Shown one piece after another: positions 20,875 to 30,380 of a stretch of 30,525 nucleotides of DNA. This stretch comes from Phoronis australis. Taxonomy: Eukaryota; Phoronida; Phoronidae. The stretch is from the NCBI GenBank assembly GCA_002633005.1, contig NMRA01000938.1, positions 62,741-93,265 on the forward strand, given 5' to 3'. The position numbers were made by a program, and so were the translations under genes. Every line of letters starts with the position of its first letter. The stretch's first letter is position 1. Below the pieces are notes generated by a model, which was given only the letters and a program-made list of their open reading frames with translations, was not told where the DNA came from and did not search any database.

Positions 20875-23800
20875 TGTTCTCTAAATCATCCATCATGTTT
20901 TCCAAGTGCGCCACCTGCTATCTCAAACCAACATGTTCCTGCTTAATTTGCTTGAAAAAACCATCGCGCAGTAGGTTCCTAACACTTTTTTGAGTTTTTC
21001 AGTTTTCCACCTGAGACCCTCAAAAAGTCAATATCAGCATAGCTTATCTCATCAATTTACCGAGTACCTGAACAAGAATGGTCAGTCATTCATGAACACG
21101 GCTGTCAAATACTCAAGGTCATACCCGCACATGAAGACCAGGCTATACTTTCATAATGGTGGGGTTCTATCACAAAGCGGAGAGGAGAGTCCCGCCATGA
21201 GCACAACGTTCATAATATGTTAGTCATCAGAAAAGTGCAAGCCAAGAACATATCATTGCTGAGACAAAAACCCCAAAGACAATAAGAGTATATTAGCCAA
21301 TACCTCAGATAACGCTATATTTTTCAGCGTATTCTGAACAAAAATAAAAAATATCAATCGTAATCTTGGTTGTTGTAATGTCTTCAACCAAGACAATACC
21401 CTAGTAGAAGAGCATTACCATTTTTAATGAAATTTATAAATTGTGTATCATATTTCAGAATCACATGTTACTAAGTATTGTACTTCCAGGCAATAAGGAT
21501 AGCAACACCAAAAGGTTAAAATATTGAATCACTCAATGGCACATTGCCGTGGTGTGTGGAGCTGGTGACAGGCTTACATGTACATGTAATTTGGTGACCA
21601 GCAGGTCGTCAATGCTACCTCAGATTGTGTATGGAGACTTGGAAAATCCCAGGCAACCACAAAGTCAGTGACAATCAGCGCGAACCACTGAGTAGTCAAA
21701 CAAAGACAACAGGAAATAAATTGACGCAAGTCGCAAGTACTGTAAAACATGAAAGGCTTGGTTGATGAGTCATACAAAACAGTTTCATTTGATGAGGGAC
21801 ATTACCAAATCTCTGTTCTACAAATAAAAGGAATAAAAGTACATTCCAGGCAATTTGTTATTCACCTACAAAAATTTGCTGCCCAAACGATGACCTTTGA
21901 CTTCTGTAGTGAGTTTAAGTAGTCACAACACTGCACCACACTACATGTACACTATACTTACAGTGTGAGCAGTCATGGCAGTTTTTTGAAACACCCCGTT
22001 TTGCCCATTGCTTTAATTGAGCGAAATATATGCGTACACCACATAAACGAAACGCGTCCCTAGCCATGATAGCCTGACTACCAGGCCAACAGAAATGTGA
22101 GTTTAGTTGGCCTATCTTGTTTCAAATGACCAGGGGATTGCCTGTCCTTAACTCGATGTTTTGGAAATATGATCATTCCAGATCCAAGCATTCTTGCCTG
22201 ATTGAAAATCAATTCCTTTTTTTCAAATAACCTGAGCATCTAAACAAATCTAAACAACATACAGGGATCTCACTAGCTCTGAATGAAAATCACAATGTCC
22301 TGAGGTGAGTGCACTCTACTACCGCAGCCTACCTGTAGTTTATCATAGTACATTGAGAACACACAACGCATTGTAATATGATAATTGGCATGTCTGTTGA
22401 CCTCGCCTAGCGCATGATACCCTTATAGTCCTAAAAAGCAAGTCCCATCTGAGTGTTCAGCCATGTTGAAGCCAAATGAGAAATGTATCTGAGGCAGACC
22501 TACGACTAAGGGCATCGTATTTGATGACAAGTTAAGCGAAGGCACCTGTATATTGAATGGTTAACTTTGGAAGATTTCACAGTGCCAATTCACTGGCATT
22601 TAACACATTTGGGTATCTCGTTTGTTCCATTAAGAATTGACTGGATGATCAGTGTAAAACGAGATTGCAGTCACGTTATACATGTATATATCATGATTGA
22701 CTTTAAAGTGGTCCAGCATTGTATGTGACGGCTGGCGAGCTACGCGTGCGCTTACGATGAGGATGGTAGCGTTTGGATATTTCTAAGGTCTGTTGTTATT
22801 TTGGGGAAGGAAATGTTGATAGTCTTGCTGATAAAGCGACGAAAAATCTTTAGAACCCCATGTTTATGAAGCTTTGTTATGAATTCAGATCTACTTCAAA
22901 GTTTATATGTTTTATACAGTAATCTTATTGATAATTAGTGGGAAAACCCTATCGCCAATACAATACCCATTTGGTACTGACGGACTTTATATTGAATGCA
23001 GTCGTTATCGCCTTCACGTCTTTCACATGCACTCTGTTGCGGACGAAAATCTGACAATCCTTCCAACATGAGGCTTTCATATAGGCAAGTAACGGCTGAT
23101 AACGTTGGAGCGTATAGGAAGTAATTCCCCTAGCTAAACTTGACACAATCACCCAAACACAGTTATTGAAGTACTTCCCTCTATGCTTAAACTACGCAGA
23201 TGGAGTATCTCCCGGTAGCTAAGTGATAACAACGACCATACCACTACACAATGTAAAACCATTGGGTCACTGACTAGTGCTATATAACGTCCAGGGAACT
23301 CTGGCCACCAGTAGTTTTGCCTTTTTCTATGGTTGCCAACAAATCTTTCAATCATGACACTTGCGCTTGCAACGCTTTGTGTCACAACCTAGTGAAGCTT
23401 CGACAAAAATAACGTTAGTTCAGACTCACGCCAGAGGCGACGCAAAGTAAATAACTTCTATGTTAATCGGACAACCACAGCTAAAACTCTAAATAAATTA
23501 CATTGTTCTTAGAACATTGTATGTGCTAGAAAATCACTTGAGGGAAGAATGAGAATGGCTTATTGAGGTGTTTTTTGGCGGTGTCAATTAGTTTTTCTAC
23601 CTGACACCGGCACCAGCAAGACACCTAATTTCCACCCTTGCAAAAGAAGTATTGTCAAGACTACTGTTTGTCTAGTAAGTACACGTACCCTGGTTCCATG
23701 ACTACGGACACCTCTCAAAAATAATACGGAGTATCCGCAGGACTTAGAAATTCCAATGTTTTGATAAATGCTGAAAGTGGTTTGCAGTTTCGGTGCAACC

Positions 23801-24457
23801 TGTGGCGAATATTAAGTTTTTGAAGATGCTTGTCGGCAGCAATCGTTGTGTTGAAATGACGTAACCGCCAGTCAGTTTCGACTTTACATGAACAGTTATC
23901 ACCAGGCAATTTGTGTCTTATATTGTTGATCTAAAGTAGCTCAACCTATTAGTTAGTTCTAGATTGTTATGAGACCTGTGCCATCTGAGATATCAGGGGA
24001 CTAACTTAGCCAATTTTGAAAATTTCAAAAATCCCTAAAATTACTCATCTCAAGCGCCTTTAAAAATAGATAAAAATATAGAAATCTGTTTTACTTGCAT
24101 GAAGAAAGTAGTCGAATGTCACACCTGATAAGTAGCACAGATTCCATATTACTCCTACTGCCCCACCTAATTCTGGAAATTTTGCTAAACTTTACTGCCA
24201 CTTGGCTCAAAACTGCATAAAACAAAAAGTATGCATGGTAACCAAAAGAAAGCGTCTTGAAAAAACTAAGACTTTCTGGAATTAGGAGAGTTAGGCTCAT
24301 CACAGAGAGAACATGAAGAGAATATGCGGCATAGTGTACATCACTCTCTGCATGGTCCAAACAATAAAGACATAAAATAAAAAAAAACAAGTTGATAACA
24401 TGAACAATGCAGTAATTAGCTAAAATATTTATAATTGAAGAAGTCAAAAAATATAAC
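20875..24457. other. intron DNA, nothing recognised
   Basis: About 3.6 kb between WSC modules. It has short frames only (20990-21223 plus, 21574-21777 minus, 22949-23152 and 23149-23385 minus, 23715-23909 minus), none with a domain. A perfect 16-bp palindrome TTACATGTACATGTAA lies at 21574-21589, and an 8-bp inverted repeat CGGTGTCA/TGACACCG at 23579-23609. The 138-codon hydrophobic frame at 24091-24507 (minus) is intron read-through from the WSC exon region in another frame. Confidence 0.4.
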
Positions 24458-24778
24458 CTGGAGTGAATCCTGATAAGAGGATGAGTTTCTTCTGGTTTCC
24501 TCCACAAAAGGCAGTCCTGTCACCACTGCACTCTCCATTACAGCCCAGCATAAAAACTTTTTTACTCACGTCGTAGTGATTGGTGCACATACACGTGTCG
24601 CCACCTTGCATAGCAGCATACATAAACCAGTGATTCTTGCATAAATTCTTGCAAAATCTCGGGGAATTTTCAACACTCTTTAAAGCGGAATGATCATATA
24701 ACTGTTTGGATTCGAAGCACCCTATAGTTCCCGGAATTCCTTTCTTCATTCCTTCAAAATCAAAGCCGAAATAAGACC
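24458..24778 (-). CDS. WSC-domain exon, first in transcript order (partial gene)
   Basis: This internal exon of 321 nt encodes the most diverged WSC module of the three. Exon residues show IGCFESK at 19-25, FCKNLC at 42-47, YAAMQGGDTCMC at 54-65, CNGECSGD at 80-87 and FCGG at 91-94. The eight cysteines are at 21, 43, 47, 63, 65, 80, 84 and 92. The usual ECWCG signature is replaced by TCMCT, but the cysteine spacing is kept. The minus-strand acceptor is TTTGTTTCAG followed by GGTCTTA. The donor is CTCCAG followed by GTTATA, weaker than the other two. Both are phase 1. An N-terminal stretch (residues 2-18) before the domain is rich in aromatic residues and glycine. The true start of the gene must lie upstream, at higher coordinates or beyond the window. 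Confidence 0.85.
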
Positions 24779-25367
24779 CTGAAACAAAGGCGAATATTTA
24801 TGAATTAATACCAGAACGTAAGTCAAGTTGTGACAAACCAAATGTTATGATGTGAGACTTTAACACAATCGATTTCACTAAACATCAAAACTTAACATAA
24901 ATTTACTTTTCGCGAGCGACGTGTGCGACACGAATTACCTGCTTAGTAAATATAGCCACTGAAAAGGTATACTGTTTAAATTGTAATTGAAAATTGGTTT
25001 GCGAAAATGTATACGAAGTGAACATACTGGGAAATTTTCAATATTATTATTCGGATAAAAAGACGTCTTTCCTACTTACATGAACGAATATTCGATCAAA
25101 AAACAATAAATTCTTATTAAAAACAACATTTTTGGATAAATCGCCAAATAACTGCAACCGGTGTGTCTTCATGCAGGTTGCCGAAATTGCGACGACTTCC
25201 TGTATCCACACGCAATAAGACCAAATTGTATGGACGAAACTGATTATTTTGAGGCGCAAATGTTGGAGGAAGCAACTCAGTAAATATGACAAAAAGTTCA
25301 CCCAGATTCCTAAGAGTTTGGACTAAGTTCATGATATTTTGACAAATACTGTATGGCTATTAAAACA
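24779..25367. other. intron or upstream DNA, nothing recognised
   Basis: Overlapping minus-strand frames (25047-25301 and 25117-25332) occupy the same bases in different frames and show no domain. I saw no further WSC exon and no signal-peptide exon with a defensible donor. Confidence 0.35.
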
Positions 25368-25439
25368 GATTGTTCTAATACCCCTCGACCCCTAAACCCC
25401 AAGCCCCGTCAGCCTGCGACCCCCTCGACCCACGACCCA
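25368..25439 (+). repeat. CCCTCGACC-core repeat family, copy e (truncated, abuts LINE)
   Basis: The family terminus GATTGTTCTAATACCCC (25368-25384) is followed by a C-rich core ending in CCCCTCGACCCACGACCCAC (25421-25440). LINE endonuclease sequence begins directly after it. No arm sequence is present. Either the LINE inserted into this copy, or the core was captured at the LINE's 5' end. Confidence 0.65.
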
Positions 25440-25441
25440 CA

Positions 25442-26002
25442 TTGTTTCAAATTGATACTTACTCTTGTGTTTCCCAGGGTAAAAAAGGTTGTGGCCATGG
25501 TGGCCTTATTATTTACATCCACAATTCATTGGAGTATAAAACCTCCAAAATTAAAAGTGATTCTACAGTTTTTGAGTCACTATTTGTGACCTTAGTTGGG
25601 ACTATTCATAGGAAAAATGCTATTGTTGGCAATATTTATAAACCTCCTAAAGAAAATGACAATTTAAACATACGGAAATTTCTAGATGATTTTAATCCAT
25701 TGGCTTATAAACTTGGGCAAACCAACTCTGTCATGTTCGCATGTGATTTTAATATCAAAATCTTAAAAGTGGATGAGAGGCCCTTGTTTGGAGAATTCTA
25801 CAACACTGTGTCATTAAATGGTTTTACTCCAACCATTACCTTTCCCACTCGTTTCTCTGAGTTTTCTGCTTCTCTTATTGACAACATTTTCTACAAATTT
25901 AATAGCTGTTGTAACATTGATCCAGTTTCCGGGACCTATTTTTCTAATATCTCTGATCATTTACCTATTTTCTCTTGTTTTAAGAGAACATTAAAAAGGT
26001 AA
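25442..26002 (+). pseudogene. LINE endonuclease (APE type), N-terminally truncated
   Basis: This domain nicks target DNA to prime reverse transcription. The frame shows GGLIIYIHNSLEY, GNIYKPPKENDN, ACDFNIKIL (usually GDFNI, so glycine is replaced by cysteine here), FPTRFSEFSASLIDNIF and, near the end, the catalytic ISDHLPIF motif. The conserved N and D of DFN and the SDH histidine are kept, but the N-terminal strands with the first catalytic residues are absent. The frame ends at TAA 26000-26002, and the protein then continues in another frame (KFAYRNVIND), so a frameshift lies near the end of this piece. Confidence 0.85.
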
Positions 26003-27670
26003 GAGGTCCCAAATTTGCTTACAGAAATGTCATTAATGACGATTGTTTGAAAAGGGTGTATGGTGAATTTTCGTCATACAATGTACTTTCTCACATGGAT
26101 ACAAATTTAAATGGTGATTCCAATATGAATTACAATTTACTTCAGGACTCTGTTCTTGCTTGTTTAAATAAGTTCAATACAGTAAGAAATGTAATATTCA
26201 ATAAATATAAGCACAAAAAGAATATTTGGATCTCCCAAGGTATTTTAAACTCTCTTAGGCTTAGAGACAGGCTTTATAAACGACTCAAGTCAGCCCCTCA
26301 AAGCGCTATTAATTATGTCTCATTAAAAAGAAACCTAAAAACCTATAACATTATTCTAAAAAAAGTTTTGAAAAGGGCTAAGAGACTTTATTATCACAAT
26401 CAGTTTCGGGCACATGCTGGTTCTCCCAAGGACACTTGGAAAGAAATTGATAATTTACTGAATAGAAATGTCTTATCGAATAATCCTACTAGATTGAAGA
26501 TAAATTATGAAATAGTTTGTGACGAGGTTGAGATTGTTAATCATTCTAATAATTATTTTAGTAATATTGCCTCACACTCCCTACCTATTCATTCTTCAAG
26601 TATCCCACACATGTCTTTTTTAGATCGTGACTCCTCTGCTACATGCAGATTTGATTTTGAACCAATTTCTCCAATTGATATTAGAAAAGTGATTAATTCT
26701 TTTCCAGCTAAACCTACTTGTGGTCATGATGGCAAATAATAAAATATCTAAATAATATATTGATTGAACCATTGTGTGTTGTGTATAACCAGTCCATTTT
26801 CGATCAAATTTTTAAAGGCAACATGAAAATTACCAAGGTTATTACTGTACTTAAAAAGGGGACCCGTTCTTTTAGATAATTACAGGCCTATCTCTGTTCT
26901 TCCTGGCTTTTCTAAGATTGTTGAAAAACTTATTTATAATCAACATTACGAATATTTTCAATCTAATGGCTTGCTACATCCTGCCCAATATGGTTTTCGT
27001 GGGGGCACTCAGCAGAACTGGCTTTAGTTGAAATTAAGGGCAGAATTGTCAAGGCTATGGAAAATAATTAATTACCCATGGCCATTCTTATTGATCTTTC
27101 CAAAGCTTTTGACTCTTTAAGTCATTCAATTTTGCTTGAAAAACGTTTAAATTATGGTTGTAACCCCTTGTCTTTAAGTTTCTTGAGAAACTATTTCTCT
27201 AATCGGGCTCAGTATGTTCAAATTAACAACACAAAATCTAACACAGTTCCAATTCTACGAGGTATCCCACAGGGGTCTATATTGGGTCCGTTATTATTCA
27301 TCATTTATATGAATGATTTTGTGAAGCGCGAAAGTTTCTTTGACTGTGTACTCTATGCTAATGATACTACTATTATTAATGGTATTCATAGCACGTTGTC
27401 TGTTAATGAGTCACGCATGTTTTGTGCGGAGCTGGAGAAAATTCAGTCTTGGTTAAATGTAAATGGACTGGTTTTAAAAGCAAATAAAACGAAATTCATG
27501 GTTTTTCATAAACCCACAAAACGTATTGATGATTTTTATTTAAAGTTTAATAATTTGGAAATTTAAAGAATTCGTTATTTCAATTTACTTGGTGTTACCA
27601 TCAACGAAAACTTGTTATGGAGTCCACACATAAACAATTTGTTGAGAAAGATANAGTGCACTATTCCCAA
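26003..27670 (+). pseudogene. LINE reverse transcriptase, multiply broken, YADD changed to YAND
   Basis: The linker region (WISQGILNSLRLRDRLYK) leads to PTCGHDGK and then stops at 26737. Further pieces in shifting frames are FDQIFKGNMKITKVITVLKK, DNYRPISVLPGFSKIVEKL and AQYGFRGGTQ, then ELALVEIKGRIVKAMENN followed by a TAA stop. The next stretch (27078-27566) is open and holds ILIDLSKAFDSLSHSILL, RGIPQGSILGPLLFIIYMND and LYANDTTI. The catalytic YADD box reads YAND because codon 27360-27362 is AAT, one base from GAT. With that change, at least three frame changes and internal stops, the enzyme is dead. After the stop near 27564 the same protein resumes as RYFNLLGVTINENLLWSPHI up to the N at 27654. 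Confidence 0.88.
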
Positions 27671-27808
27671 CTGCTTTGTATGTAACTATTTTCGATAATC
27701 TCTCCCAGTCTTTACACAAGTAGTTTTAAAATACATCATCACCTAATTTTATTTTTATAGTTCTGCTTATCTGTAACGCTGTATTTTTTCTTTCTTATTC
27801 TCTGGTGG

Positions 27809-27845
27809 CTCTGTGGTCAGCGGACCTCTCGGGTCCTTCACGGAG
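27809..27845 (+). other. nested hairpin, probable LINE 3' untranslated structure
   Basis: CTCTGTG (27809-27815) can pair with CACGGAG (27839-27845), allowing one G-U pair. Inside it GGACC (27822-27826) pairs with GGTCC (27832-27836) around a TCTCG loop. The structure lies 150 bp past the last readable LINE codon, on the same strand. LINE 3' ends often carry such a stem-loop for recognition by their own reverse transcriptase, which is the basis for assigning it here. That assignment is inferred from position. Confidence 0.5.
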
Positions 27846-27890
27846 TCTCCATAAGCGAAAATCTGTATCAACTGTATTTTTTGGTTTTTG

Positions 27891-28902
27891 ACTTAAAGTG
27901 AATAGAGTGTATTACTACTCTAATTGTCTTCAGTGTTCACCAAAAGTTGTAACAGACTTTTGAGACTTGTATCTGCTATTGTAACTCCGAGACGATCCCA
28001 GAAACGTTATTAGTTTTCAGACATCTTCCCACCTACGGAACGTCTCTACAAAACGTAGTTATTATAAATAGTACTTCACTAATTCAACCAAGAAACAGTC
28101 TGATATACAATGTATGTGAGCGTCCCGGACTACTGGCTCGTTACTTTACAATTATATGGGAAGTTTGTCTTAAATATTACAAAAAGTCTGTGGTCGTTTC
28201 GACATTAGATTAACACACAAACCAATTAAAACTTTGAGACAACTTTGGGTGAACCCTATAGAACAGAATGAGGCAAATTAGCATCAAAATTGTAGTTCAT
28301 GTTATTCATTGTGAAGGAGAACAGTTTGTCCAGTGCCGAGTGGGCTAGGTTGTTTAATCTCCCAAGGAACGCTACATCCCACAAGAACAGTTGCAGAACA
28401 GGTGTGCTGTGAACCACAATTTAACATGGATTGGGACTTTAGTTTGACAACGAAAATGTTGAGATCCTGTTCGGGAAAATTCCAGGAGCCTATTGACAGT
28501 CAAGCTCTACGACCTCTCCTTAACAAGCTATGTTACACCGGATATATTGTGTTTGACATGGAAAAAGACCATAAGCAGCCTCACAAGTAACAGTTCGCGC
28601 CACCAAGATGATACGACAGCAGATGATGAGAAGTCTTTAAGTGCATGTACTAAGAATTCAGTTCAGCATATTTGTCAAAATAACTCGACTAATCAAATTT
28701 TGATATGAACCCCACAGATATTCTATTGTTTTCCAGAGTCTTTCGGGCTCCGACTTTAGTATCCTCACGCCTCGGATGTTAAAGATACGCAGCTATATAA
28801 AGTTATTGAAGGGTGTCCTACTTTTCCTGTGGATGGTAATGTATCTTTATCCGGGAGTTAACACATAACCTAAGATCAGAGGAGTTTCTATGAGCGCGGA
28901 TA
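27891..28902. other. non-coding, unrecognised frames at 28333-28708
   Basis: Two overlapping plus-strand frames (28333-28590 and 28493-28708) contain readable stretches such as LRPLLNKLCYTGYIVFDME, but I do not recognise them, and the frames overlap each other. They could be a decayed exon or transposon fragment. Nothing else was seen. Confidence 0.35.
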
Positions 28903-29175
28903 GGATTGTTATGAAACCCCCTAGACCTCATACCTAGTGAACCCTTACTTTACGGCCAAGTGAACCCACGACCCACGGCCCCCCCAGACGGGAGACTCCT
29001 TAACCCCTTGGCCCAGTCAACGCCAACTTATACTCGATCTGAACATAAATCAAGCGCTGACTTGCAGGACCAATGACTCGGGCCGTAAGACAGGCTGACT
29101 TTTCCCAGACTTATTACCAATTAAGAGTGTCTACTCGGCAAGTTTGAAAGCCAAAAAAATAAAGAAAAAACATTC
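28903..29175 (+). repeat. CCCTCGACC-core repeat family, copy f (3' part missing)
   Basis: It starts GGATTGTTATGAAACCCCC at the family terminus, passes through a degraded C-rich core (28920-29020, with GAACCCACGACCCACGGCC), then enters the shared arm. CTGAACATAAATCAAGCGCT and GACTTGCAGGACCAATGA match the inverse of copy b at 9304-9340, followed by CGGCAAGTTTGAAAGCC and an A-rich run. The far end (the TTGGGAGAG part) is absent. The ACTTAAG-rich block begins where the match stops. Confidence 0.7.
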
Positions 29176-29950
29176 TTTTACAAAAATGAACTTCAGTTTT
29201 TAGCGAAGAACGGAAATTTTTCGTCTGAACAACTTAAGTTTTTAATCAGAAAAACTGAAGTTTTGGCTAAAAGTTAAGTATTTTGGAACAAGTTATATGG
29301 AACAAATTTATTTTTTTTCAGATTAATACTGTTATTTTGCTCTCGCATTATAATAACACGTCACCTAAAACAATACGGTATACATCATTTACAAAGAATA
29401 ATATTAAATCACTACGCAAAAAGTACCGTATTTTCTTCAGGATGTAATTTTAAAAAGTTCACGAATATTTGGAAATTGAGATTTTTTAAACAATTTTTGG
29501 CTAAATATGCAACTGTTTGCTACAATGATTAAAACATTTAATGATACAATTTTCCGACTGAGTGTTTCCCCCCAAAATAAAAAACAGAAACAATTTTAAT
29601 TTAGTCCACATGAAAACTTACATGATACATGTGTTTTAAACAGGAGCCAGAAACCGGAGAAAATTTCACTGTGTTCACCACAGAAAAAGCAAAAATAGTT
29701 TGTTTTTATTTTAATTCTTGCAAATAATTGTTGGTTGGCAACATTCTGTGAATTAAGTGGCATTGATCTTTGAAATTCAAAAAAACTTAAGTTTTGTTAT
29801 GAACTCAAGTTATCAAAAATAATTTAACGTTATTTTTTATGAAAACATAAGTTTTATATTTGAAAAAATAACTTAAGCTATTCTGAAAAAATTAAGAATG
29901 TGCCGAAAAGGTTAAGTCTTCTTTTAAAATCTTAAGTTTTCCATCAATGT
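29176..29950. repeat. AT-rich block with recurrent ACTTAAG palindromes
   Basis: The word CTTAAG, usually as AACTTAAGTTTT, occurs near 29233, 29786, 29872 and 29931, together with decayed forms (GTTAAGTAT, GTTAAGTC, ACATAAGTTTT). The copies concentrate at the two ends of the block, in an arrangement like the subterminal repeats of a non-autonomous DNA transposon. There are no open frames. The ends could not be fixed to the base. Confidence 0.4.
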
Positions 29951-30274
29951 CGTTCCGGGAAACGTGTAATCGTCTCGTCTGTTCTTCAGTAAAGGGCAGA
30001 TTCATGATTTTGGGAGAGTACGAGGAACTGACAACTATGAAAGTTCTTCAGTAAATACAGAGGTAAAAACAAGATGTTAACTAAAGAGCATATCTGTCAG
30101 AATAAATATTGATTAAGTAATTAGTAAGAATAGATCCATTTTAAGTTGCCCAAAATTTGTGCATATGTACTTTTAAATCATGGGGTCAGACTTGTTGACA
30201 TGTATTTTAACGTCAAAATCTATTTTTAGATGGTGTTTACAACTTTGGGTTCTGGGGTCAAAGTACTTTAGAGA
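29951..30274. other. non-coding, nothing recognised
   Basis: AT-rich sequence upstream of the promoter-like cluster. TTCTTCAGTAAA-like words occur twice (near 29983 and 30044). No gene was seen. Confidence 0.35.
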
Positions 30275-30380
30275 TTCTAGAATGTTCTGAGAACAAAATG
30301 TAACAGCCAATAATATGAGTGGATATGATCATGTGGTTTTTATTAGCCAATCAGTAAATAAGTAGAATGTTATATTATGG
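30275..30380 (+). promoter_or_regulatory. promoter-like cluster: heat-shock element, two CCAAT boxes, TATA-like box
   Basis: TTC-nn-GAA-nn-TTC is perfect at 30275-30287, with a fourth GAA at 30291 offset by one base. This is the binding pattern of heat-shock factor. CCAAT boxes follow at 30307-30311 and 30347-30351, each preceded by AG, and a TATA-like TATATTA lies at 30371. The order and spacing suit a plus-strand start near 30400. It may be a host promoter or the U3 part of an LTR beginning TGTAACAG at 30299. The window ends before any coding sequence. Confidence 0.4.

Larger units (their letters stand above)
25440..27890 (+). mobile_element. 5'-truncated, inactivated LINE (EN-RT class, jockey/CR1-like)
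   Basis: One plus-strand element in the order APE-type endonuclease, linker, reverse transcriptase, 3' untranslated hairpin. The first part of the endonuclease is missing, so the copy is 5'-truncated next to the CCCTCGACC core. The protein runs with frame changes up to about 27670 (LLGVTINENLLWSPHINNLL, then the N at 27654), after which the rest of the C-terminus is absent. A GC-rich hairpin at 27809-27845 probably belongs to its 3' end, which would mean an internal deletion. I saw no intact frame. It lies on the strand opposite to the WSC gene. The clade assignment is a family-level guess from the motifs. Confidence 0.85.

Noticed and set aside
24091-24507. 138-codon hydrophobic minus-strand frame, possibly a membrane segment of the WSC protein
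   Set aside because: It overlaps the WSC exon donor in another frame and runs through AT-rich intron. The hydrophobicity follows from T-rich codons, and there is no acceptor that would join it in phase.
25381-25400. CCCCTAAACCCC-like sequence that could suggest an interstitial telomere
   Set aside because: It is a single variant unit within the CCCTCGACC core, and no tandem TTAGGG or TTTAGGG array is present.
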